A stretch of DNA of 64,000 nucleotides from Streblospio benedicti (GCA_019095985.1 CM032661.1:33246741-33310740), one strand, 5' to 3'; shown: positions 10,255 through 56,188, numbered from the stretch's first letter. The notes: generated from the sequence alone by a model not told the origin. Made by a program: numbers and translations.

Positions 10255-12069
10255 CTAAAAATTCAAGGAAATTTGAAAGAAAGCAGGAAAACGAGACGCT
10301 ATGAATGCTACATGAACACCACTTTTGCCAACACCTTTCATGCCATGCTGTCAATGACTCTCAAGAAAATGCAGGCTGGAGAGAAAGCACATCGTCATAG
10401 TTTGAGAGATTGAAGGATGGAAAGGTGGAGACAAACAATAACTTACCAGATGCACAATATCGTGAAAAAGGGTGTTATAAGGAGGCTTTAGGTGGGTGCC
10501 TGTCAAAGGGAAGTGAAAGTGGATTTGCTTGTACCGTATTCTGCAATCACACACAACTTACATTCCTCACCCTTCTCTCAATTTGATTGTAATAAGGTGT
10601 ATGTACCTGGACACGCCATAAACTGAGTGACTTTGATGGCTGAATCAACGTAGACGCTGTCTCTGGTAGGAACAACTACCGCCCAGGCTGCATTGAGGTT
10701 AGGAGTAGCAGTCGACCCAGCAGCGTCTATGTCAGTAACTGCCCATACTTCCACAGGTGTCATGCCTGCGGTGCACGTAACTGTGGCTCCTGCTCGCCAA
10801 TTCCCGCCGGGATCCGTGAACATGTACTTGCCGGTTGCAGAGCGGTACCTTTAAAAGTTGGAAGTTATGTACTGTAGAACCTCTATATTAGGACTACGTT
10901 TGGGACCAGTGTTAAGTGGCCTCAATTTATTCATGAAGGTTTGGGACCGTGAAAAGTTGTCTTATTATAGAGTTGGTCTCAATAGAGAGGTGGTCTTAAT
11001 TAGAGGCTTTATTGTGCATGTGTGGAAAACAGCTAGTAATATCAGTATTTTAGAGGTCTTTTCTCTTTCCTCCAAAGAGCACTTTTTTAGATTTGAAATT
11101 ACAGATCAGTTACGGGGTGCTGCTTTCCATATAATACATACACATACTATTATTATAACAGTAGTAATGTGTATGGTATGGTGTTTGTAAATCATAGACT
11201 CATAGTAGTATACTACCACAAGCCAATCCCTCCCATGTTGCTGGGCCCATGTGGATATTGCCTGGAGGATATTGCCCTCTTATCTGGGTCCAACAGACCA
11301 TCTAATATAAGGTGGCAGTATTACCGGGGCCTTCCCGCGTTACTTGTCCCTGCAGCACAGTCAGGAATAGAGTTGTCTGGCCAGTACATCTCATTAGAAC
11401 TTGGCCATGTCGTGATGCCCGTGACTCCCATACACCCTGTTCATAGAATCAAACAAAGTCAGTGTTGTGGAGTTCTCTTGTTTTAAAGAAACGTTTGGGT
11501 TTGGTTTAATGAAATGAAAGATATTTTGATGGAATATAATAGAGGCATAATAATAGAATAGAAATATTTATTTCAGATCAATTCCATAGAAAAATATAAA
11601 AATATACATATATACATATTTGACATCTGTGATGTCTGTTCAAAAGCATTATGTGCAGCAATGCATGGATTATGCCAGGAGTGGAACTTAACACATATTT
11701 TTCACTGACAGATCCAGGTTTTTGTAAAATGCTGGAGCTCTTGGGGGATTTATGGACTTGGTATGCATGACATGCCAAAACCCCAATTAAAATTAAATAT
11801 TGCAGTGGAAGAGGAGGGAGCGGGGTCCCTGGACCGGCCTTTGTTTATACGGAGCAGATTGTAAGGTGAAATTATAACTTCAGCTGCAACTTAATTCTAA
11901 GTCGAACTCCAGATTTGGTCAACTCCATTATTACTCAATACTATTGGGAGATATGAAATAGAAAAGAAATATGCTTACCAGTTCCGGCAACATGACAAAC
12001 ACATCCAATTAGTACAATATATGCCACACTGCAAATAATATCATAGCTGCAAAATGTGGCCATAACCAT
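10255..12069 (-). CDS. Secreted protein of unknown family, 5 exons, about 196 aa
   Basis: Not recognised. Exons 11979-12069, 11325-11436, 10607-10848, 10447-10499, 10255-10347 (591 bp) join with matching phases (1, 2, 1, 0). The start ATG at 12,069 is followed by a hydrophobic signal-like stretch (SVAYIVLIGCVCHVAG); an in-frame TAA lies upstream, fixing the start. The mature part has four Cys (GCMGVTG, PDCAAG, VTCTAG, FMACPG) and is rich in Trp, Gly, Ala and Thr, with RYRSATGKYMFTDPGGNW and WAVTDIDAAGSTATPNLNAA, suggesting a disulphide-bonded beta domain. Donors CTG|GTAAGC, CCG|GTAATA, CCAG|GTACAT and CTG|GTAAGT, and acceptor tccctttgacag, are good. The last exon (HGMKGVGKSGVHV, stop TAG) is less certain. 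It lies upstream of, and on the same strand as, the repeat-protein gene. Confidence 0.55.
10868..11013. mobile_element. Dispersed MITE family with tactgtagaacctct ends, copy at 10.9 kb
   Basis: Starts tactgtagaacctctatatt and ends in the imperfect complement aattagaggctttattgtgc. Inside it reads gaaggtttgggaccgtgaaa and aatagagaggtggtctta, the hallmarks shared by the other copies. Lies in an intron of the five-exon secreted gene. Confidence 0.75.
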
Positions 12070-12370
12070 GAATGATGAGACTTTTTATGCTGTTGTTGAA
12101 GTTTTGGGGCAGTACACAATATCCATTGTATTCTGGTCCAATATGATCCCGTATATACCAATATAAGCCAATGGTCATCACTCCTTTCTTCTCACCTTTT
12201 CGTGTACTCAATTAATCAAAAGGACGTATTAAATATGCAGATTGCATATATGTAAATACTTTGCTAATTACAATTTATATGTGCCTAACTTATGAAATTT
12301 TCAGTAGATACCAAGGTCCTGGATAGGTCATAGGATAAATTAGCATTAATGTTTGATGATCCCAAACCAG

Positions 12371-12760
12371 TCATTCTATCATTCCGTGCAAAAATCACCG
12401 CCAATAACCCATTCTGATTGGTCGACCAGCGTGCTCAATTATAGATTGACTGCACGCACGGAGACCACTAGTCTAAACTAGACTAGTACCGTCACATTTT
12501 CTATACAGTCGCTGACGTCGCTAGTCAAAAATGGCAATGAGACCGTTATGATATGATTCATTAAAAAAAAAACGAATCAGACACTCATTTAGTGTATTTT
12601 AGTCATGATAGAATTTTTGACCGCTCGATTGTCGTGTCAATCGGGAAAGTGCTGACGTCTGATTTTCCTCACTTCGTTCTGGTAAATCAGACGTTAGCAT
12701 GTTGCCCGATTGACACTCCAATCTCGTGGTCAATTCCTACAATTTATAATATGAAAATGT
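12371..12760. mobile_element. Foldback element, copy 1 (tcattctatcattcc family)
   Basis: Shares a long stretch with 57,626-58,070: tcattctatcattccgtgca, a ctagtctaaactagac block, accgtcacat and tatgatatgatt. A reversed gatagaat end occurs at about 12,608. A strong internal hairpin (arms about 12,625-12,667 and 12,681-12,726, cgattgtcgtgtcaatcggg and gacgtctgatt) follows. Confidence 0.75.
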
Positions 12761-13611
12761 ATAAGCTGCATTACAGACTTTAATTAAGAATTTATATGAC
12801 AATTTTCATCGGTGTACGTTGATTGTGCAAAGTTGGCCTTTAATCTTGCATAAGCAAATTGGCCTATTGTTGGCCATATGGAATGGATATTATGAAAACT
12901 ATGAAACATATTAGAGTAGTTTAGCTGTTAGATAATTGTGATTATTAGAAGAACCAACAAAAAAGGAAAGGTGAACATGTGTCTTTGATCTTGTTTGATT
13001 GTAAACTAATTCAGCTGGAATTAATCCACATGAAGTATGGTTATAAAGCAAATCATATTCATGTCACCTTATGAATATCATGATATGCATCTAGTGGCAG
13101 ATATACATGTAACAGTAATCGTTTAGGTAAAGCTTGATGATACACTGGTAAAGTGTACCAAGTAAAACGTGCGAGTTTCTATGCGGGTTCTGTCCATGAT
13201 TTTTAGCCTGCAATGAGCATGCGATGTAACTTTTTTAATGATTAGACCAGAATGAAATTTTTAAACCCTCGCCTATACCCATACCCACAGTAAAACATAA
13301 AATTTAGCCAACATACGTGTATTGAAGATTTCTTATGGAATTATGCCACTTGTCATCAAAATCGATCAATTTTCAAATAAAATATATGTCCAGTTGATTC
13401 TTTTGAAAAGGAATTTGTGGATTTCAAAATTGATTAAAAATATTTTTGAAATTTGAACTTGAGTTTTAATTTTTTTTTTAAAACAAAAACAGGTAAATAC
13501 ATTAAAATAATTGAATCATGAAAAAAATATAGTATCAACCATTCGCACTTTTTGCCATTGCAATATATATTGAATCATATCAAAGATATGAAACATAACA
13601 AATTACCCCCA

Positions 13612-13627
13612 CCCCACCCCACACACA

Positions 13628-13675
<48 letters not shown>

Positions 13676-13684
13676 CACACACAC
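13612..13684. repeat. (CACG)n/(CA)n microsatellite
   Basis: acacacacgcacgcacgcac continuing into pure CA. Intergenic between the five-exon secreted gene and the CLC gene. Confidence 0.95.
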
Positions 13685-13879
13685 CTGTAATAAGTAATGA
13701 CTTGAGATGTACACGTGATGAAATATTGGTATCGTATTTTAAGTCAAAGTGAAGTAACTAAGTATTCCGTATGAAAACGTTATAAACATTACAAAAATGT
13801 AATCATTTATTGCATGTATAAAATTGTATAAGGAAATTGTTGCAAACGTGAAACATCACTAAATGTATCTATCAACACG

Positions 13880-14174
13880 GAGCTATGCCGGTTGCACACG
13901 CCACGACCCAACACAACAATTCCTCTCACCGGGCCGAATCAAAACATATATGCAATACTTGAACATTTTATTACTCACTCTTGCTTGCAAGTCAGATTTA
14001 AATGACCCCACCCCCACCCCCGATTCCCCCTGTTTTTAAATTTCTTTTATAGGGACTGTGGAATGATAATCGGTATTAGTTCAAAGTGTAACGTGCGACT
14101 GTCATTTGGTTTTGAAATCTCAGTACAGTCACCACTAGATTATTGGGTCGTTGTGTGTGCACCTGGCATAACTC
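13880..14174. mobile_element. MITE with 30-bp inverted ends (gagctatgccggttgcacac)
   Basis: Left end gagctatgccggttgcacac through cacgacccaa and right end ttgggtcgttgtgtgtgcac through ctggcataactc are inverted repeats with few mismatches. 295-bp interior without an ORF. Confidence 0.75.
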
Positions 14175-15836
14175 AAAACTTCTGCAAACACGATTAAATA
14201 TGCGTCAGTCACGATTGAATGCGCAGTGACACGAATCACAAGTGGAAACTAGATCAAAAGTGCGCAGAGAGCACAGCATTGCTAGAATAACTTTGACTTA
14301 TGGACAATAAAGATGTTTACTAAAATGTTATGGAAATCTTGATTAAAAGTACACAATTACGACGTTCGTAATCAGCCACAAAACATCTGGGTGCCACTGT
14401 CTAATATATTGACTCTATCATGCTACATATCGATCTTACAGCAGCAAACAGCACCAAGTAGACTTTTTGCTGCTGGCTTGTAATATATTGATTTTCCATG
14501 TTGGCTAAATGGCAATGAATACTAGTGAAAATATAATAAATTTCCATGTGAAAAGCACTCTATAATTGGCACAGTGCCTAAAATCAAATCACTTCGGGGT
14601 CACGTCATATCAAATATTTGTGAAAGTTTGAACAAAATCAGTTCATCGGTAAAGCCTGTAGCTTGTCCGTGGACATACATAGTTACAAACGAAGGAAACA
14701 CCAAGGCTTTTCTTCAGCAGCTGAAAAGACGCAATGAAAGCGACATATCAAATATATTATATTGTAGCACTATAACAAACCAGGAAACGAATATGGAAAA
14801 ATAGAACCTGTATCAATACTTAATATGAGTCTATTGGTAGCTTGCTACAAGAAATATCATAGTTTAAATTATTTCATGTAACCACTACATATTATTCATG
14901 GTGAAATAAAATTGCATAGTTAATTGTGGTACATTTCAGGTAGGAAACCCATGTATAGCTATGTAATCATCTCTTTGATTTCTGATTTTGTATAATAAAT
15001 ACGTATTTACACACGTAAATATATCATTATAGACTTTTTACATTAATTAGATATAATGTACATGTAAATAGTTTATACTCTTACATGATATCTGCATGGG
15101 TAATTTATGTCGGTCTAACATTGAAATTACTCAAACCAAATTTTGAAAGGCCCTTTTGGTTCAAATCAAACATTCTAACACATTTACCCTAAACATGTTA
15201 TCAGGAAATCATATTCAATCCTTTTTATGGGTTTATATAGAATTTCTACACCACAAACTGTAAATACTGATATACCATCCCAATATTAGGAATCCAGATT
15301 ACAATGGTGCAGCTCTTACCTGTATTTAAGTGAAGTGAAGTAGATAGAAATAGTTTAACTTAATTATCATGCCAATATTTGAGATACTCAAAATACAATA
15401 CAATGTTGATACAATGGTACATATTATGCTTGGTTCACCATCTTGGGTTACCAGGGTTGTTCCTTTCCGATATTCGGTGAAATGAATACAGGTGAATGTT
15501 TTGGGTGGCAAAACCTGTATTTGTATCTATATATTGGTAGAATTATGTCTGGTGTTAGTAAAATTGTCTGAGAGAGAAATCCAAAAGATCAACTTGTAAA
15601 CATCATCAAACCAACATTTCATCATTTTACTACTGACATTCTCTTTTCATTATATTGACTGTCCCTTGGTCCATAACAAACTACTGCTGGAATGTACACC
15701 ACGTCGATCCACTTACAGGTCACCATATTAACATTGTCTACATTTGCAACTGTTTGTCTACATTTGACATACTGGAATGTGGTTTTGATATTGCAGCAAC
15801 ACTCCAACACAGGCCAATTCAAACGGTAAAACAAGA

Positions 15837-15842
15837 TTTATT
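15837..15842 (-). terminator. Candidate poly(A) signal of the CLC-7-like gene
   Basis: AATAAA on the minus strand about 220 bp after the TGA. Position is typical for a short 3' UTR, but other AATAAA hexamers occur by chance in this AT-rich DNA. Confidence 0.4.
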
Positions 15843-16061
15843 CTAATCTCCTCAATAGTTTTGAAGACATGTCAACTTTGTGGTTCTGTAGTCTTTGTTT
15901 CCATTGCTGTCCCAAATGTTCATGAAAAGACAACTGCTAATCTCAGTGGCGATGCCACCTCTTCCATTGAGACCACTTGAAGTCAGTCACACGTATAGTC
16001 ACTGAATAACATTCGGACTGTCGGACCAACATCCACAGCACAATTGCCACAAACATAACAT

Positions 16062-48031
<31,970 letters not shown>

Positions 48032-48180
48032 CTGGAAAAGAACCAATTCATATCTAAAAAATAATGCTTCTATTACCAAACTTCAAGCCCGTACAGATTT
48101 ATGATGTTCAAATTTTTATTATTTGTTAAAAAAAATTCTTTTTGTGCCAGTTTGATTTAACCCACGTGATAATCCCAAAT

Positions 48181-48310
48181 TATCAAGCCAGGCTTTTAGT
48201 CCAATGTCACCGGAACCAGGCGATTTGGTGTCGTATGGTTGTGGGTACGAATCCCACCAGAGACTATGTGATATAGTCCTAGCCTGACTTGGAGTCATAA
48301 GTCTAATGAC
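48181..48310 (+). mobile_element. tRNA-derived SINE-like fragment
   Basis: Box-B-like GGGTACGAATCCCACC at 48,243-48,258, followed by gtgatatagtcctag, which shares tgatatagtc with the SINE at 51,190. No complete tRNA cloverleaf. Confidence 0.5.
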
Positions 48311-48949
48311 TTAATTACATGTACTAATATGTACCCAAGTTCATTAAATCATAAATCATTTCATTGATAATGTTTATTTAAAGATGCTTGTTTTGATGCT
48401 TGTTTGAAAAAAGTGATAAGGCTATGGGTTCCGGCCTGAGCGTGTGTGATTTTTTATTATGCAGTATTATCATAATAACTATGGCTTTGGGTTGTTCTTA
48501 AAGCTAGCCAGTCGCAGTTGTTATATTTAAGGTTTACATACATTGGTCTTCTACACACCATTTTACTTATATCAAGCTGTAGATGTTGCAATGCCAATAC
48601 GTCTTTACTGGCAGGGACAGTGTACTACACAGTATTATCATTGGACACAGTATTATCAATTGAAAACTTTGGTGTAGTAATGTCATCGTCAGAACCAAAG
48701 GCCGTGTTCTAACACCTTATGGAAAAATGCATTACCTCCTAGCTTATCACTGCATGTGGGATATGGTTTACAAACACACAATCATCTCAATCAACAATGC
48801 ATTCTGCCCAATATAAATGTGCTAAAGCCGTATTGAAACTGGCTACTAGTAACCCCTGCTGTATTTACCATTGCTGAGCTAGATGGCTTCCCATTGATGG
48901 GGGAGCTAAAAGATTAAAAGAATTGAGTACTTTCAGCGTTTAAAACAAA

Positions 48950-50143
<1,194 letters not shown>

Positions 50144-50781
50144 CAGAGGCATGGAATGTATGAATATCAATCACACTTTACAATACCTAAAATATAGCAA
50201 CTCTGAACGGCTACTAGCTAGTTGTCAGCTTTATGAACAATAATCAGTTTGTTAAATGTTTTAATCAAAAGCTATATCTGAATGAAATCATATTAATAGT
50301 TGCACGGCTTGTGTATAAAGAAGTGGACCCCCACTAAGATCTTCTATGTGATAAAACGTTTGCTAATGATAACATGTACTGCGGTTTATCACGCAGCAAT
50401 TGTGCAACACATAAAAGGTTTACAGTCCACTAAAACAAGCTGGTTGCCGTATAGTCTATGTCTGCCAAGCCTGTAATCGCAGGCAAAAAACGAAAGCAGT
50501 AACCAAGGCTGGTACTATATCGACCTCCAACAGTCAGAAATATGTCAATATGAGCCTTGTATACCTTCATTGTTGGATTGATTAGCTACACGTTGACAGT
50601 TGATAGGTTGCTATTCAAATAGACTACATGTAATAAGACCATATAAAGACAATGGGAGGTCAGGACGTAAAACAAACGGTACAGGTCAGTAAATACGTTC
50701 ACAAGTTATCAGGAATGTAATTTTTGTAATGAATTGAGTATTTTTTATGTGATTTGAATTTTCGAGACATTTTCATAAAAG

Positions 50782-51345
50782 GTTACACGGCTCCGTGTCT
50801 CCGTCTCCGTAACCCCCAGCTTACATACTTGGTCTGTTATTATCTCAACCCAGAGGTCGTGGGTTCGAATCCCACCTGAGCACGAAATTTTGGGAAGGTC
50901 TTATTAGCATTTTTAGTGCTATTGAATGATATATATGTGTTTCTCAGTGCTTGCGATACATTTTCACACCATTTCGACACTTCGCTCTCTCTCTCTTAGG
51001 TCTTTTTAGCAAGCATATTTCTACCCACGATAGCTATAGCTAAAGACAGGTTTTACAACCCTAAGCTGGGGGTTACGGAGACAACGGTTCAGCCGTGTAA
51101 CCTTTTAACAGCTCGCTGCTTGGGATGATGGTATCATTCTGGTCTCGCAACCTTGGGGTCGTGAGTTCGAGTCCCGCCAGGGCCACTTGATATAGTCAAA
51201 TGGAAGCTTAGGGTTGTAAAACCTGTCTTCAGCTTTATCTATCGTTGGTAGAAATATGCTTGCTAAAAAGAGGTGAGAGAGAGAGCGAAGCGTGAAAATG
51301 GTGTGAAAATGTATCGCAAGCACTGTGAAACACATAAATTTTCAA
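50782..51345. mobile_element. Inverted pair of tRNA-derived SINEs with outer inverted repeats
   Basis: A forward SINE at about 51,100-51,345 has a tRNA-like box B (GAGTTCGAGTCCC) and the body tgatatagtcaaatggaagc through gagagagagcg. Its tail half recurs reversed at 50,938-51,060. A second tRNA-like box B (GGTTCGAATCCC) lies at 50,864-50,876. Arms of about 42 bp (50,782-50,824 and 51,063-51,103; ggttacacggct...gtaacccccagctta) bracket the left part, making a 322-bp inverted-repeat unit. Another copy of the SINE is at 61,774-61,937. Confidence 0.75.
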
Positions 51346-52572
51346 GACGTTGACATAACATAAGTATAGACATTGAAACTTAAAATTTAGTCTTTGCTGT
51401 AGATGGATATCAGACACAATGTTAATGGTAACGCGTCCGTAACACATTGTGTCAAAGCCTGTATTAGATAAGGATTTACGCTTATAATAATTTGTGTGTT
51501 AATATTAAACATGTATATACCAATCTTATGGCTCCGCATGAATGCGTCCTACAAAGAGACCAACTCCACAATCAAACCACATATTGCGGTACCAAGTCTT
51601 TTGTGTATACCTGTATAAACAGACAGAAAATCGCCGCATAGAACCATATTTACAGGGCTACCATTTATTATGTCCATGGGGGGGTATGAAAAAAAAATGA
51701 AGCAATTGTGGTCAAATTTCCGTCCCCCACCCCCTTCAAAAAGGAAAGAAAGAAATGCTACTATTCCTCTGTACCACCACTTAAAATGCACCCTATATGT
51801 TCAAGCTTCCACCAAAAATATGAAGTGAAGTTTTTCAGCCCCCACCTACGCCTTCTTTTTCATACAACCCGTGGACCATGATACATGGTAGCCCCCTTTA
51901 GTCAGCTCTGTGTGCTTTTTAAACAGAGATTTTAACTGTATAACAACGCTATTTCTACGGATATGATTTTCAGAAATTTCACGGCTATTTAGGCGGTACG
52001 AAAAAAGATCTGTCCAAAGAAAAACTGGACGAACTACGAAGCAATGGTCAAGATGTGAGACGGCATTTAATAAATACATGTAAGTGCCAGAGACTATAGG
52101 TAACTATTTGTTTGTACCATAGATATATTCCACTTTGTATTACCGTATTAACCTGCGAACAGGTACACATACTTATTATTTACCTGACTACGTATATATA
52201 TCTTTGATTATAGACCTGATCGTCCAAAGCGTTAGTACTAAATTTTAATTTTAATAATGGTTTATGACCTGTCGAAAAATGCATTCTATTATATTCACCC
52301 TATATATTTAGATACGATGGAAGATATAAGTATTTTCTTACAAACAGAAAATTTGAAGGGACTTGAAAGCACATATATTGGACATCTACAATTCCTTTAT
52401 TTATAATTATGTAGTCGGTTTGAAGTATTTAGAATCTCGGAAATATTAGTCATCAAAAATAAACTCCTCAATATTGTGTGCTAACGTTTTGTTAAGCACG
52501 TGGTTAACTCATCCTGCTTAGTCATTTTGGTAAAACTGCCAAAGTATTGTCATACCATAATTTGACATTAAA

Positions 52573-52702
52573 TGATTCCTTCTCAAGTCTATAGGCCTAT
52601 ATATAACATTGCCTCTGTCGGGGCTCGAACCCTGGACCACTACCAACCCTGTGGCACATATCCACCTGTGCGATATAGCCCTATAGACTTGGAGAAAGAA
52701 TC
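52573..52702 (-). mobile_element. Short SINE/MITE with tRNA-like core inside inverted ends
   Basis: The minus strand carries a tRNA-like segment with box B GGTTCGAGCCCCG. Ends are inverted repeats of about 27 bp (gattccttctcaagtctata at the left; its complement agacttggagaaagaatcct at the right), so the 130-bp unit can fold on itself. Confidence 0.55.
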
Positions 52703-53396
52703 CTCTAATATCAATGCTGACACCCAAGTCAATCAATTGATTCCAATAAATCCATGTACATCACAAGACTCATCAGATCTATTATTAGTGCATATACATG
52801 ACATATTGGAATCTCATAAACATTTGTAGTGTGTGATGAGCTTCTATTATTTGCCTTCCAAAGAATATCTATGAGACCTTAAAGGGGGGGGGGTCGAAGT
52901 TACTACCGCTCATTCTCATTGGTATAGGAGCCGTGCGAGATATGTGTTCATCAATAATCGGCAGTCTGCCCATGTGACAGGTCTCTATTGCCCTGTCCAT
53001 ATAGGGAAATAGACTGACTGATTTTCCGCTCTAAGCCAATCAGAATGCAGGATCTAGGGGGTGTCACAGATAGTGTTATCAGATGTGCATTAGTATTGAC
53101 GCCTTAGTTGAAAGTTCATTATCATAATCATTATATCATGTTTTAATGTAACAAAATAATGGTGATATCTCTGAGACTGTCACATGAGTCTGGTGGGCGT
53201 ATAACAATAATCCACATGCACTGATGAAAACAGCCATCTATACTGTTCCAGAACAAAATGATAACACGATGACTATAATAATATTGATTTAGTTTAGCAC
53301 TTTATTGCAATGATTAATTTGCTTATCAAAATGCAATTATCAAATATCAGATGATTAACATATTACGTCATTTAAATTTTAAGAGCCTTCAATAAT

Positions 53397-54560
53397 AAAG
53401 GCCACGTCCCACTAGTTTCTGTGTATGGTCGACATAAATTCTAGGGATTTCCAGGCAAAAATATTTATACATCGAGCATCTGCTGATAGATAACCCCTTT
53501 TAGCATGATTTTTTTCCCAGCGCATAGTCAACTCACAGCCAGCGGCAAGGCTGGCGCATAAAAACCCCGGGCATCGTAAGAAAAAGTAGACAGTGAATTT
53601 CGCAATGTCAGCGTAACCTGACGCACGTAAAAAAAAAGTTTTCAACGATCGCTGCTTTTTTTAATGCGTGGGTTGTGCGTCGGGGTTACGCTGATGACAT
53701 TGCGTTTACTGTCTTACGGACATTTGCAAAGGTACGTAACATACGTCTGAACATACGCCACACTTCTACAATACGTTGACCATCTGCTGAATGTACGCCA
53801 TTGTACGCTCAAGGTGCGCCAACGCTTACGCCAACGTTTTCATCTGCCGAGCATCTGCTCCCCAATACGCTGCGGATGCTCACCACATGTAGGTATGTTC
53901 GGCGAATACAGGATGTACGGCCCACGTAAATAATCAGTGGATTATCGATTAGTGTATGCCGTTTTTGCGTTTTCGATGTTTTGAGCAGCCCAAAACATCG
54001 GGAGCGTAAAAAAGAGCGGACCGATCGATAATCTTCCTGGAAATATTTTGACGGCGTACTGGCAGTGAGCGTCACAAGCACGTCACATGCACGTAAAAGC
54101 CGCGCGTCCACTCATTTCTGCATATGATCGACACATAAATTCTAGGGATTTCCAGGCAAAAAAATGCACGTCGAGCATCTGCTGATAGATAACCCTTTGG
54201 CATTAAATGATTTATTTTCCCCCAGCGCATAGTCAACTCAGTCAGCGCAAAACCCGGCGTAAGAAAAAAGCAGACTGTGAAAGGGTCGCTTAACCCCGTT
54301 GAGGCGGCGTAAGGTCGGCGTAGTCGACAGATGCTTAGCGAAGACGAAAAATCTGGCTATCTGATCAATTTTTATCAGCTGGGCGTAAGTTCTCAGTAAG
54401 TTCCCAGTGCGTCGGAACCAGTGGGACGCGGCTTTAACGCAGCAAGCGAGCGCTGGTTCGGCGTAGGTCAACGTAGCCGGTAGATGCTTAGTGTAGATGA
54501 AAAAATCTGGATATCCGACCTTTTTCAGCTGGGCGTAAGTTCCCAGCTGCCGGAACCACT
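53397..54560. mobile_element. CG-rich inverted-repeat DNA element with internal duplication
   Basis: TIRs aaaggccacgtcccactagt (53,397) and cagtgggacgcggctttaac (54,416-54,435; complement aaagccgcgtcccactggtt) define a 1.04-kb unit. A shorter relative starts near 54,103 (gcgtccactcatttctgcat) and both share ctagggatttccaggcaaaa, tcgagcatctgctgatagat and cgcatagtcaactca. A further end (gccggaaccactttata) lies at 54,549. Nested or duplicated non-autonomous transposons. Confidence 0.75.
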
Positions 54561-54964
54561 TTATATTAAAAATGCGGTGTCACTGCCATGCAGAGCTGAC
54601 ATAAAACAATCAGGTAACGTTAATTGACAAAACAAAGCTGGTTCAAAACATTGGTAGAATTTTGAGCATGTTTAAATGTTGCCGACAGTTGAAACGATCA
54701 AATATCAACCCGACGATAAACAGCATTCTCTGAACGGGATTTCAAATTAAAAAATAACGTCAGTATAATTAGCCGACATGGATCAACACGCCTCAAACGT
54801 TACTTGGTCATTCTAGAATGCGGAGCGGTACGGTGGAAGGCACTTTAACCTATATCACTGAGTAAGGCAGCTTGAAATACAATAATCACCCAATTAAAGT
54901 GAAGTCCCAAGCAAGCAATCAGCTGAAGATCTATGCTCTGAAATGCACATTTTGATCTGCATGG

Positions 54965-55435
54965 TTGGATTTGGCAACATTTGAAAGCATGAATTAGCAT
55001 TTTATGAATTATTGACTGGCAACATTTGTATCATGAACTGGCAATTTATGAATGGTTATACTGTTATCATATGAAGCATGAATCAGCGTTTTATGAATGG
55101 TTTCATTGGTAGCATTTGAAGCATGAATTAGCATTTTATGAATTGTTGGATTAACAACATTTGTAGCATGAATTACCATTTTATGAATTGTTATACTGGT
55201 AGCATTTGAAGCACGAATCAGTGTTTTATGAATGGTTTTACTGGTAGCATTGGTAGCATGAATTAGCATTTTATGAATTGTTGGACTGGCAAACATTTGT
55301 AGCATGAATTAGCACTTTATGAATGGTTATACTGGTAGTATAGCATTTGAAGCATGAAACAGTGTTTCATGAACGATTGACTGGTACCATTGGTAGCACG
55401 AATTTGCATTTTCATAAAATGCTGGACTGTTATAC
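54965..55435 (-). repeat. 45-bp tandem repeat, open on the minus strand
   Basis: About ten units of 45 bp (gaattgttggactggcaaca plus tttgtagcatgaattagcattttat). On the minus strand 55,009-55,305 stays open and reads 15-residue units such as SKTIHKTLIRASNAT and NPTIHKMLIHASNAT. The unit length is a multiple of three, so a frame without stops repeats automatically. No start, splice signal or neighbouring exon was found, so coding status is doubtful. Confidence 0.85.
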
Positions 55436-55667
55436 CATGAAATATAACTAATAAAAATATACCGAGTAATAACTATGGGATGTTTACACCATTTAAAGTA
55501 TCTTGGTAAGATTTTTTCTGTACATTTTTTCTTGTAGTGCGAGATATCAATATAGAGATAAATATGACGTTGGTAAAGATGGACAGTGGCCCAGTCGTGA
55601 GAGCATCAGATGTGTGATGTCATATGAAGATCTTCAACAATAGACAGACATTCAAATAGACTTGCAT

Positions 55668-56015
55668 TCACTTGAATACACTTGAATATTCTTGAATATA
55701 CTTGAAAAACACTTGAATTAAGGACAACCTGGACTCTTGTGCTAATAAGACATACTTGTAATATCGTCTGTGAATAGGTCTATCGCTTTCATTCTGTGGC
55801 AGATCTGTCAAGGGTTTCCTAAAGAATAAGGAATACGTATGTCCACTTGTTTGCAAATTCCAGAATGCACCATCTTCACGACTTAATTGATCCAGACCCT
55901 CGTCCGAATTATGTACAAGTTTGGCTGAATTTTTAGAGCTCCTATGATCCTTCCTCCTCAACAAAAGGTGGGGTTCTAAAGATGACTTTTTGATAGAATG
56001 GATTTGCCATTGCAA
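55668..56015 (-). other. 115-codon minus ORF, unsupported
   Basis: Hydrophilic reading (LEPHLLLRRKDHRSSKNSAK, DEGLDQLSREDGAFWNLQTS) without an ATG at its start and without clear flanking splice sites. Could be a remnant of a repeat or an exon of the unseen 5' part of the CLC gene; neither is supported by similarity. Confidence 0.2.
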
Positions 56016-56188
56016 AATGATGTGACCACTGTTGGGAGCAAGTCAGAGTTTTTATCTATTTATGTCAAAGGATTAAAAAGAGGGGTCATTTTTGTAAGTC
56101 AGTTTCTTTTCAAAAATCTCCCCTATAATGTGTTGAAATGGAGATAGCACTATTTCTGGCACAATGTGTATAGGGATAAAGGAAGTGT

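Larger units (their letters stand above)
12070..15836. other. Intergenic between secreted-protein gene and CLC gene
   Basis: Holds the 12.4-kb foldback, a microsatellite at 13.6 kb and the 13.9-kb MITE. The rest is AT-rich without recognisable genes; the promoter of the five-exon gene should lie just above 12,069, but no clear TATA box stands out. Confidence 0.6.

Noticed and set aside
50830-50890. Functional tRNA genes at the box-B-like sites (also 48,240, 51,160, 52,620, 60,812, 61,802)
   Set aside because: None has a full cloverleaf or acceptor stem, and two share a common non-tRNA body, so they are SINE heads.
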